This document shows positions 17,175-24,972 of a stretch of 64,000 nt of DNA, piece after piece. Source of the DNA: CAYSCW01 sp964429795 (lineage in GTDB: Bacteria; Acidobacteriota; Aminicenantia; Aminicenantales; Aminicenantaceae). Position 1 is the stretch's first letter. Every line of letters starts with the position of its first letter. Under the pieces are notes generated by a model that worked only from the letters and a program-made list of their open reading frames with translations, did no database searches and had not been told where the DNA came from. The stretch spans positions 202,556 through 266,555 of the forward strand of contig CAYSCW010000001.1 of assembly GCA_964429795.1 (NCBI GenBank). The letters are read 5' to 3'. A program made the translations under genes and the position numbers.

Positions 17175-19151
17175 TCATGATATGGGGAGGCTTATAATGA
17201 ATGTGGAGCCTTGAGATTCCTCGCTTTTCGCTTCGATCTTCCCCTGGTGTTGCTCGATGATCCCATAGCTGACAGCAAGGCCCAAACCTGTTCCCTTATC
17301 CTTTGTGGTAAAGAAAGGATCGAATAATTGTCTGATTTTTTCTTTGGGGATTCCAATCCCTGTATCGGCAACCTCGATTTCGATGTATTTTTTATCTTTA
17401 GAGTATCTTGTGACAATAGTAAGCGTTCCCTCTTCGGGCATGGCTTCTGCTGCATTGATTGCTAGGTTCCAGAAGACTTGTTTGATTTTATTGGCATCGA
17501 TTTCAATTTGAGGCAAATTCTGGTCCAGATTTTTTATGATTTTTATGTTCTGAAAAGCAACTTGGTTTTCCAAGATACTGAGGGTGGAATCTATGAGTTC
17601 GTTGATATCGGCAAAGTTTTTCTGTGGTGGATTCTGTCGGGAGAATTCCAGAAGTCCTTTAACGATTTCGCTGCATCTGGATGTCTCATCTGCGATGAGA
17701 CTTAAATTTTCATAGAATGTGTCGTTTTTTTCTGTTTTCTCCAACATAAGATGAGTATTGATGAGGATGGAGGTGAGAGGGTTGTTGATTTCGTGGGCCA
17801 CTCCAGCGGCCATTTTTCCCAAGGAAGCCATTTTTTCTGAGTGGACCAATGAATCCTGCATTTCTTGGAGTTTTTTTGTTCTCTCTTTCACTTTTATTTC
17901 CAGAGTTTTACCCCACTGGATGAGTTTTTTGTTAGCCTTGTTCAAATCCTCTGTCATTTGATTGAAAGCTTGAGCCAGCTGTCCTATCTCGTCACGAAAG
18001 TTTATGTTCACTTTATGGCTCAAGTCTCCCTGAGCTATCTTGGTGGTAGCCACCACCATACTCTGGAGAGGATGGATTATGGTCGAGGTTATGAAATAGA
18101 GAATAACGAGAAGGATGGCAACGCAGATTATAGCTATACCAGTGAAGGTGAGCATGACGTTATTTCTCAGGTCGATATAAGGCTTTTCGAGCATCCCAAC
18201 ATACAGAATACCGATGATTTCGGCGTCAATACTTCTGATGGGTTCATAGGCAGCAATATACCAGTCATGAACCACAAAAGCGCGATGAATCCAGGCCTTT
18301 CCCTCTTCTAAAACCGCTTTATTGACTTCTTTTGAGACACGCGTGCCGATGGCTCTTTGACCTTCAAGACTTTTAACATTAGTGGAGACCCTCAGGTCAT
18401 TTTGAAAAATTGTGACTGTGCCGATATCTATTCCTTTATACTTCTCTCCTTTGAAAACAATCTCTTTAACTCTGTCGACGATTTCATAGTTCTGGTTAAG
18501 GAGAATACCGCCATAGAGGACACCGATGATATCTCCGGTTTCATCAATAAGAGGAGCAGCTGCTTTAAGCATCATCCCGTCTTCTTCATGATCTTCCTTT
18601 CGAATAGCAGCCTTTGGAGTGGGAATAAATTTGAGATAGGCCCGATCAGCAAGATCTTTTCCTTCTTTGAGTAACTCTTCTTTGGGGATGATTTGGGTTG
18701 CTTGAACTGTCTCTCCCCTCAATGCGCGATCGATCAAGGGATCTTGTGATTGATCGTCGCCCTTAATTTCAGGTTGTGTAGTCCGGAGGATGACCCTGCC
18801 TTGAGTATCCGTTAGCGTTAATATGTCTAGACGGAAATCTTTTCGAACCCGGCTGAGATATTTCATAAGAGTTTCTCTGTCATCATGTGTTACAGCGTGT
18901 TGTATGGATTCGCGCATGGAATTTAAGAGCACAATGTCTCGGATGTTATTCAATTTTTCGTTGTATACCATCCAGGCTGAAGCCAAATCATGCCTTACTT
19001 TTGCTTGGGCCAGAGAGAAAATTGTATTGTGTTCAAGCCTTGTACCAAAAGTTAGGGTAAGTATGCCGCCAAAACAGATGACTCCGAGAAAACTCAATAC
19101 AAATTTTGCCCTGAGAGGGAGGTTGAGAAATTTATTGAGTAATCTACGCAT
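17175..19151 (-). CDS. Membrane sensor histidine kinase with extracytoplasmic Cache-type domain
   Basis: 658 residues. The first membrane helix is at ~16-34 (KFVLSFLGVICFGGILTL) and a ~290-residue extracytoplasmic Cache-like sensor spans ~36-325 (LDILTLTDTQGRVILRT; GDIIGVLYGGILLN; EIIGILYVGML). A second helix lies at ~332-355, then HAMP (~357-410) and a coiled coil. The HisKA phosphoacceptor is His453 in AGVAHEINNPLTS. The HATPase has the N box NLAINAAEAMPEEG, DTGIGIPKEKI, FFTTKDKGTGLGL and a final beta strand (GSTFIISLPIS). The message continues into the response regulator. Cache domains usually bind small organic ligands; the ligand here is unknown. The ATG at 19151 has only a weak ribosome site, and no better start is available. 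Confidence 0.9.
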   Translation of the reverse strand: MRRLLNKFLNLPLRAKFVLSFLGVICFGGILTLTFGTRLEHNTIFSLAQAKVRHDLASAWMVYNEKLNNIRDIVLLNSMRESIQHAVTHDDRETLMKYLSRVRKDFRLDILTLTDTQGRVILRTTQPEIKGDDQSQDPLIDRALRGETVQATQIIPKEELLKEGKDLADRAYLKFIPTPKAAIRKEDHEEDGMMLKAAAPLIDETGDIIGVLYGGILLNQNYEIVDRVKEIVFKGEKYKGIDIGTVTIFQNDLRVSTNVKSLEGQRAIGTRVSKEVNKAVLEEGKAWIHRAFVVHDWYIAAYEPIRSIDAEIIGILYVGMLEKPYIDLRNNVMLTFTGIAIICVAILLVILYFITSTIIHPLQSMVVATTKIAQGDLSHKVNINFRDEIGQLAQAFNQMTEDLNKANKKLIQWGKTLEIKVKERTKKLQEMQDSLVHSEKMASLGKMAAGVAHEINNPLTSILINTHLMLEKTEKNDTFYENLSLIADETSRCSEIVKGLLEFSRQNPPQKNFADINELIDSTLSILENQVAFQNIKIIKNLDQNLPQIEIDANKIKQVFWNLAINAAEAMPEEGTLTIVTRYSKDKKYIEIEVADTGIGIPKEKIRQLFDPFFTTKDKGTGLGLAVSYGIIEQHQGKIEAKSEESQGSTFIISLPIS

Positions 19152-19219
19152 CTTAATGAGTAAAGGAAATTGTGCCAGATATTATTGGACAAATCAACCA
19201 GAAGAGGCTTACTGATAAC

Positions 19220-19365
19220 TCCATTTCCGTGATAGCTAATAAAAGCGTCGGTTCCTGTCCCCATCCTCGCCAAGACCCTCCCATGCCCCACCATGGGCTT
19301 CGGACGTAGAGGAACCGCCGCCTCACGGCCTGACTGTTCTCAAAATCATCACGGAAATGGAGATG
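19220..19365. repeat. Inverted-repeat-bounded intergenic element containing the 20-nt dispersed repeat
   Basis: CTCCATTTCCGTGAT (19220-19234) is the exact reverse complement of ATCACGGAAATGGAG (19348-19362), with about 113 bases between. Inside, GGTTCCT (19251) and AGGAACC (about 19312) also face each other, so the whole could fold into one long imperfect hairpin. The right end contains the full 20-mer TCATCACGGAAATGGAGATG (19346-19365), also found nearly unchanged at 20462 and 33384. It may be a small REP- or MITE-like element between divergent genes. Confidence 0.55.
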
Positions 19366-19444
19366 ATTACAGGCTTACCTTACGGAGAAATAACTTGAAC
19401 AAAAGACAATATTTTAATAAGAGATAAAAGGGAGAGATTAAGCC

Positions 19445-20445
19445 GTGAAGTCTATGGTGACCGGTGCGACTGGTTTTATCGGATCGAATCTGGTCCGATA
19501 TCTCTGCAACCAGGATTATGATGTGAGAGCCATGGCGCGAGCGACTTCCAATATATCTGAGTTGGAGGACCTTCCTGTTGAAATTTGTCATGGTGAAATC
19601 AGAGATCCTTCCCTTGTCCAGAAGGCAGTGAAAGGATGCGACTTTGTCTTTCACCTGGCAAGTTATGCCAAAAATTGGGCCAGAGACTCCAGAATATTCC
19701 ATGAGGTGAATGTCATCGGGACTGAAAATGTGTTGAATGCATGCAGAAGAGCTGATGTGAAAAAAGTGGTGATGACTTCTACATCCATGACCTTTGGTCC
19801 ATCTGATGGAGAGCCGAGAAACGAATCCGGACAGAGAACAGAGGATTTCTTCTGTGATTATGAAAGAACAAAGTTTCATGCCGAGCAGATAATAGAGAGA
19901 TTTGTCAAAGCCGGACTACCAGTCGTTATAGTCCACCCTACACGAGTTTTTGGCCCGGGATTACTCAGCGAGGCGAATTCTGTGACCCGAATGATACAAC
20001 TCTATTTAAAGCGAAAATGGCGCTTGATACTGGCGGATGGCAATGCTGTTGGGAATTACGCCTTTATTGAGGATGTTGTCCATGGCCATTGGCTTGCCCT
20101 TCAGAAAGGGCGGCCAGGAGAAAGATATATACTGGGCGGAGAGAGCCTGACTTATAACCGGTTTTTGAGATATTGGCGGAATTGTCCGATCGCCATTACA
20201 GAATGATCCATGTGCCTGCCTGGATGGCATTGGCCTTTTCAAGAATAGAAGATTTACTTGCCAATGGGATTGGAATTTATCCGCTCATAACACCCCAGTG
20301 GGTGAGGATATTCATTAAAGACTGGGACTTTACTTCCAGAAAGGCAGAAAAGGAGCTGGGCTATCGGATCACTCCCTTCGGAGAAGCGTTGCAAAAGACG
20401 CTGAATTGGATAAATGGAAACAGATACACCCTGAAAACGCAATAG
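19445..20445 (+). pseudogene. NAD-dependent epimerase/dehydratase (extended SDR) with a one-base frameshift
   Basis: Starts with GTG at 19445. The Rossmann motif is TGATGFIGSN, the active-site pair Tyr139/Lys143 is in YERTK, and TSTSMTFGP precedes it. The first frame runs into a TGA at 20204-20206. Meanwhile the +1 frame continues the expected family sequence (LAELSDRHYRMIHVPAWMAL, then GYRITPFGEALQKTL) to a TAG ending at 20445. Adding one T to the five-T run at 20162-20166 restores a single 333-residue protein of normal length reading NRFFEILAELSD. Either a real frameshift or a homopolymer error. By family it acts on an NDP-sugar or a dihydroflavonol/sterol-like substrate; this cannot be decided here. 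Confidence 0.85.
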
Positions 20446-20461
20446 GATGAAATATCTTCAC

Positions 20462-20481
20462 TCATCACGGGAATGGGGATG
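20462..20481. repeat. 20-nt dispersed repeat, second copy
   Basis: TCATCACGGGAATGGGGATG differs at two positions from the copy at 19346-19365. It has the same weak CATC/GATG dyad at its ends and lies in the gap behind the SDR gene. Confidence 0.55.
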
Positions 20482-20567
20482 CTATCTCCCGTCATTTCAG
20501 AGATTGAACTTCTCCATCAGTTGTGATAAAAGAAGTAATTTCAAAGGATATTCTGAATCAATAAAGA

Positions 20568-20587
20568 GGGGGATTTTCCCCCGTTTT
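20568..20587 (+). terminator. Short G:C hairpin followed by T-run, just upstream of the oligopeptidase gene
   Basis: GGGGG (20568-20572) and CCCCC (20578-20582) around an ATTTT loop, followed by GTTTT. It could terminate the SDR transcript. It also lies only a few bases ahead of the ribosome site of the next gene, so it could instead modulate its translation. Confidence 0.35.
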
Positions 20588-20600
20588 AAAGGAGGAAAAG

Positions 20601-22736
20601 ATGCGAAAAAAGAATTTGGCGCTCATTGTCTTAGCACTCATGCTTATCCTTCCTGCTTGCCAGAGGGAAGGAGGAAGAAGTGTTCAAGCTCAGTGGGAAT
20701 ATCCGGAAACCAGGAAGGTCGACCAGATAGACGATTATTTTGGCACCAAGGTCGAAGATCCATATCGCTGGCTGGAGAATCTGAACAATCCGGAGGTAAA
20801 AAAATGGATAGAGGAACAGAATAAGCTCTCCTTTTCCTATCTGGAGAATATTCCCTTCAGGGAGAAGATGCGCCAGAGAGTTACCGAGATTTACAACTAT
20901 CCCAGGTATTCATCTCCCTTCAGGGCAGGAGATTATTACTTTTTCTACAAAAACGACGGGTTGCAAAATCAGTCTGTGATTTATATGCAGAAAGGGCTGG
21001 ATGCGGAAGCGGAGGTTTTCGTTGATCCCAACAAGCTGTCAGAGGATGGCACGGTGAGGATTGCTCTGGTGGGTTTTTCCAATGACAATCGTTATGTGAC
21101 CATAGCCAGGTCTGAGGCAGGGTCGGATTGGCAGGAACTCAGGGTCATGGAGGTCGAAACCAAAAAAGAACTCAGTGACAGAATCCAGTGGGTCAAATTC
21201 TCCGGTGCTTCCTGGCATGGCAGTGGATTCTACTACAGCGGATATGATAGGCCGGAAGAAGACCAGGAGCTATCGGCCAGAAATAAGTTCCAGAAAATCT
21301 ATTATCATAAACTGGGAGATACTCAGGCGAAAGATAATCTCATCTACGAGGATCGAGAACATCCGCTGCGCTATTTCAATGTGGATGTGACCGAAGGCGA
21401 AGAATATATGTTTTTATACATATCCGAAGGAACCCATGGCCTCGAGCTCTATTACAAAGACCTTTCAGTGAAAGAGAGTGATTTTAAACCTCTGATCCAG
21501 GGCTTTGAATACGATAGCTATGTCATCGACAATGTGGGTGACAAATTCCTGGTCTACACCAATGCCGAAGCTCCCAATTATAAAGTCGTTCTTATCGATC
21601 CCCAAAATCCGGAAAAAGAAAATTGGAAGGCCATCATCCCTGAAAAGCCAGAAGTGTTGCACAGCGCCGCCAGCGCAGGAAGCCAGCTGTTTTGTCGATA
21701 CCTGAAGGATGCCCATACGGAGGTCTATCAGCATGATGTGGCGGGAAAGCTTGTCAGGGAGATTGAATTGCCAGCGCTGGGAACGGCAATGGGTTTTTCG
21801 GCAAAGAGAGAGGACAAGATTCTCTTTTATACTTTTACCTCTTTCACATTCCCTCCTGTCATCTACAAGTATGATATCGCAAACGGAAAATCGGAGGTTT
21901 TTCGTAAGACCGAAATTGATTTCAATCCTGAGGATTATGTGTCCAAACAGGTCTTTTACCAAAGCAAGGATGGAACCAGAGTTCCCATGTTCATCGTTCA
22001 CGAGAAAGGATTGGAATTGGACGGCAATAATCCGACTTATCTCTATGCATATGGAGGATTCAACATCAGCAGGCTTCCCTCCTTCGATTCCTCCATTATC
22101 GTCCTCCTTGAGAATGGGGGTGTGTATGCCATGCCCAATATCCGGGGAGGCGGAGAATATGGTGAAGAGTGGCATAAAGCAGGGATGCTTCTCAACAAGC
22201 AGAATGTCTTCGATGATTTCATCGCCGCTGCCGAGTATTTGATTGCGGAGAAATACACTTCCAAGGAGAGGCTGGCCATTGCTGGAGCATCCAACGGCGG
22301 TTTGCTGGTAGGTGCTTGTATGACCCAGCGGCCGGATCTATACAGGGTGGCTTTCCCGGCGGTCGGCGTCATGGATATGCTGCGTTACCACAAATTCACA
22401 GTGGGCTGGGGATGGAATGTGGAATACGGCTCAAGCGACGATGAAGTGAACTTCAAGAACCTTTATTCCTATTCTCCGCTTCACAACATTGAAGAAGGAG
22501 CCTCTTACCCTGCCACACTGGTGACCAGTGCTGACCACGATGACCGGGTGGTCCCAGCCCATTCTTATAAGTTTATTGCCACATTGCAGGAGAAGCATAG
22601 AGGCGCATATCCTGTTCTTATCAGGATCGAGACCCGGTCTGGTCATGGCGCCAGCAACACGACTAAGAGAATCGAGGAGACCGCAGATAAGTGGGCCTTC
22701 ATGTTCTATAACATGGGAATCGAGGTCGAATATTAA
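20601..22736 (+). CDS. Prolyl oligopeptidase (S9A), predicted lipoprotein
   Basis: 711 residues with an excellent ribosome site (AAAGGAGG) before the ATG. The leader ends in a lipobox (MLILPAC), so it is probably lipid-anchored on the periplasmic side. An N-terminal seven-bladed propeller (~75-440) gates a C-terminal alpha/beta hydrolase. The triad by family alignment is Ser564 (AGASNGGLLVG), Asp647 (SADHDDRVVP) and His682 (SGHGAS), with the P1-binding Arg649. GGFNISRLPSFDSS and NIRGGGEYGEEWH are classic S9A segments. It cuts short peptides after proline. Length is normal for the family and all key residues are present. Fits a peptide-degrading lifestyle together with the other peptidases here. 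Confidence 0.95.
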   Translation: MRKKNLALIVLALMLILPACQREGGRSVQAQWEYPETRKVDQIDDYFGTKVEDPYRWLENLNNPEVKKWIEEQNKLSFSYLENIPFREKMRQRVTEIYNYPRYSSPFRAGDYYFFYKNDGLQNQSVIYMQKGLDAEAEVFVDPNKLSEDGTVRIALVGFSNDNRYVTIARSEAGSDWQELRVMEVETKKELSDRIQWVKFSGASWHGSGFYYSGYDRPEEDQELSARNKFQKIYYHKLGDTQAKDNLIYEDREHPLRYFNVDVTEGEEYMFLYISEGTHGLELYYKDLSVKESDFKPLIQGFEYDSYVIDNVGDKFLVYTNAEAPNYKVVLIDPQNPEKENWKAIIPEKPEVLHSAASAGSQLFCRYLKDAHTEVYQHDVAGKLVREIELPALGTAMGFSAKREDKILFYTFTSFTFPPVIYKYDIANGKSEVFRKTEIDFNPEDYVSKQVFYQSKDGTRVPMFIVHEKGLELDGNNPTYLYAYGGFNISRLPSFDSSIIVLLENGGVYAMPNIRGGGEYGEEWHKAGMLLNKQNVFDDFIAAAEYLIAEKYTSKERLAIAGASNGGLLVGACMTQRPDLYRVAFPAVGVMDMLRYHKFTVGWGWNVEYGSSDDEVNFKNLYSYSPLHNIEEGASYPATLVTSADHDDRVVPAHSYKFIATLQEKHRGAYPVLIRIETRSGHGASNTTKRIEETADKWAFMFYNMGIEVEY

Positions 22737-22820
22737 TCCTAAGTGATTTACTTAGTTTGTCACCTTTTTAACACCATAGATAGAGGATGGCATTCGTCCC
22801 GAAGCTTCATCTTTAATTGA

Positions 22821-23381
22821 TTAAGTGTTTTTTGGTTCAGCGAGCTTCGTGCCGCAGTGGGGGCAGATCTTCCAGATTTTTTCCACGGGTTGCCTGCATC
22901 CAGGACAGACGGCTTGCAGCCGCGCTCCGCAATGGGGACAGAAAGCGAAATTCAGCTCCACAGGTTTTTGGCATTCCGGACAAGGCTTTGTGGGCGAAGC
23001 ACTCTTGGTGGAAGGCAAAGCATCAGATCGAACAATAAGGTAGATCAGCAGCCCTATAAGATTGCCGATGAAGACAAGCAGTGCCCATAAAACGCCGTTC
23101 ATGCCCCGACGTTCTGCATCACGGTAAACCCAGACTATCACAAATATCCAGAGAGCTAGAAGAGCAAGGCTAAGGATAGAGAGGAAGGTAAACCTGATAA
23201 AGCCAAAAGGGCCAAAATCAATCCCATCAATATTAGGCAATTTTGGCGTACAGATTACTTTGAAGAAGCCGGGGAAGATTCCAAAAGGAGCTAAAATCAA
23301 GGGAGTCAAACGAAGGGCAAGCATGAGAATAAAGACTACCAGAAGGATAAGCCCGATTGTTTTTCCTGTTGAAGTTGCCAT
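22821..23381 (-). CDS. Small membrane protein with PLDc_N-like helices and double zinc ribbon
   Basis: 186 residues, start supported by AGAGGAGG six bases upstream. Three hydrophobic segments are present (IGLILLVVFILMLALRLTPL; LSILSLALLALWIFVIVWVY; VLWALLVFIGNLIGLLIYLI), the second and third with the intervening YRDAERRGMNG resembling PLDc_N-type membrane modules. The C-terminal ~55 residues carry four CxxC knuckles (CPEC, CPHC, CPGC, CPHC), that is, two zinc ribbons in the cytoplasm. Function unknown. It sits downstream of the anti-sigma/sigma pair on the same strand and may share its transcript. Confidence 0.75.
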   Translation of the reverse strand: MATSTGKTIGLILLVVFILMLALRLTPLILAPFGIFPGFFKVICTPKLPNIDGIDFGPFGFIRFTFLSILSLALLALWIFVIVWVYRDAERRGMNGVLWALLVFIGNLIGLLIYLIVRSDALPSTKSASPTKPCPECQKPVELNFAFCPHCGARLQAVCPGCRQPVEKIWKICPHCGTKLAEPKNT

Positions 23382-23439
23382 CTCAAACCTCCTCTTTCAT
23401 GCCTTTTTATTCTGGCCTGGCATGAAATCGATATGTGAT

Positions 23440-23952
23440 CTATAATGCATTGATGCCCTTGTTATGAAGTTCAAAGCCCTGATTTTCCATTCGATATTTC
23501 CGGAGAAGAATCGGCGAGAAACAGAGCATCACCGCGTTTTGAATCACCAAGACTAAAACTCCGACCAGAGGAAGTGGAAGGGGCTGGTCTGAAGTCAGTC
23601 CCATTATTAACGGCAGCGTCAATATCAACGTCAAAACGGTAAGAGACACAAGTGCCACCCAGATATAGACGGGTATGGCAGGGGTGTGGATTCGAGCGCT
23701 GGTTTTTTCTTCTGGTGATAGAGACTTCCCCATCCGAACATGACACAGATGTTGAGTGCGGCTTTCTACCTCGGTAGAAGGGGAAGGTGGAGTTATTTCC
23801 TTGAGATATGCACGGATTTTTTCCAAATCCTTTTGGAACTGTTGGCATCGGGAACATCGTGCTAAATGCTCTTCGATTCGTTTCCTTTGTTCTTCATTGA
23901 AATCTTCCTCAGATGAGTCGATGATCAATCGCTCAATATCTTGACATTTCAT
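23440..23952 (-). CDS. Anti-sigma factor with zinc-finger (zf-HC2/ZAS-type) domain
   Basis: 170 residues. The cytoplasmic N-terminus has the H-x3-C-x2-C zinc motif (EEHLARCSRCQQF) typical of anti-sigma domains. Two membrane helices follow at about 92-115 (VYIWVALVSLTVLTLILTLP) and 127-148, so there is no large periplasmic sensor domain. The gene starts 15 bases after the stop of the ECF sigma gene, which is almost certainly its target. Confidence 0.8.
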   Translation of the reverse strand: MKCQDIERLIIDSSEEDFNEEQRKRIEEHLARCSRCQQFQKDLEKIRAYLKEITPPSPSTEVESRTQHLCHVRMGKSLSPEEKTSARIHTPAIPVYIWVALVSLTVLTLILTLPLIMGLTSDQPLPLPLVGVLVLVIQNAVMLCFSPILLRKYRMENQGFELHNKGINAL

Positions 23953-23967
23953 CTTACTCTCTCCATA

Positions 23968-24576
23968 TCATGAGTTTGATTTTGGCTTATAATCTGCCAA
24001 GTCTCCCTGAAGGCGCTTAACTGCCCGGTACATCAATGACTTGACCGTACCCAAGGGAATTTTGAGAATCTCACCGATCTCTGACTGCTTGAACCCCTCC
24101 ATTTCCTTGAGAATAAAGACGAGACGTTGCTGGCGTGGCAATCTCGACAGCGCTAGGGAAATGGCCCTGCCTATCTCCAGATTACCCAGTTCATTTGTTC
24201 TGCTTGACGAGGTTCTTTCCGGATGACTAAAGGAATTCTTGCCTGCCTGATCCAAGGTCGTAGATTTTTCCCAAAGAAACAATCGTCTTATTCTCTTTTT
24301 TTGCAACATGTCCCGGTGCAAGTTGACCGTGATGGTGAAAATCCAAGTTTTGAAAGTGTGTAAGTCGGCTTTCTTGGGCCAATGTTTCACCACCCGGAGC
24401 CAGGTCTCCTGGAAAAGGTCTTCTGCCTCTCCGCTGTCTCTGGTCAAATAACAGGCGAAACCGTAGACAGAAGATTTGTATTTCTGGTACAGATTATCGA
24501 AAAGCAAGGGGTCCAATTGCGTTTCCCTGTCTGCCATCTTGCCGCAATCGGCACTCATCACCTTCTCCAGCACCAT
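23968..24576 (-). CDS. ECF-type RNA polymerase sigma factor
   Basis: About 202 residues. Region 2 is recognisable (LYQKYKSSVYGFACYLTRDS, then AEDLFQETWLRVVKHW and TWIFTITVNLHRD), and region 4 has the helix-turn-helix (LPRQQRLVFILKEMEGFKQS, GTVKSLMYRAVKRLQ). A second possible start, ATG at 24556-24558, has GGAGAAGG upstream and would remove six residues. It pairs with the zinc-finger anti-sigma gene directly downstream. Target promoters cannot be inferred. Confidence 0.9.
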   Translation of the reverse strand: MVLEKVMSADCGKMADRETQLDPLLFDNLYQKYKSSVYGFACYLTRDSGEAEDLFQETWLRVVKHWPKKADLHTFKTWIFTITVNLHRDMLQKKRIRRLFLWEKSTTLDQAGKNSFSHPERTSSSRTNELGNLEIGRAISLALSRLPRQQRLVFILKEMEGFKQSEIGEILKIPLGTVKSLMYRAVKRLQGDLADYKPKSNS

Positions 24577-24972
24577 CCTGCCTCAATAGACAAGACGTTT
24601 GAGACACGAAAAAGTTCTAGTCAGGGTTGTTTTAGTCTAAGTTTATAGATTTTCTGTATGATTACACAATACTGTTTGCACATGGATCGGACAGGGCGCA
24701 TCATCCCTCGTTTAAGGTTAAATAAGAATCCCTCCTCCCCTCCAAAGGCTTGGCTGAGATGATTGGAGTGGAGTCTATGTCCCTGTCGACGATTTTGCCT
24801 TTTAAGTGGCAGTATCTGTGATTCTGGCAATTGAGCTTGCCATTTTGAGTGTGATATGTTTCTTCCAGGATGTCAAGAAGTGTAAAATTGTCAAGAATTT
24901 GTGGGGAGCACCAAAAGGAAATTCCTGTCAATCCAGAATCAGGACGTCTTCTGTCTAATACAAAAAAGTTAC
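24577..24972. other. Intergenic region upstream of the sigma gene
   Basis: 396 bases between two reverse-strand genes. Short open frames exist (for example 24701-24931 reverse) but none has a ribosome site or recognisable domains. No hairpin terminator or repeat stood out. Confidence 0.4.

Noticed and set aside
24701..24931. 76-codon reverse frame in the gap upstream of the sigma gene
   Set aside because: No ribosome site and no recognisable motif; could be decayed DNA but cannot be supported.
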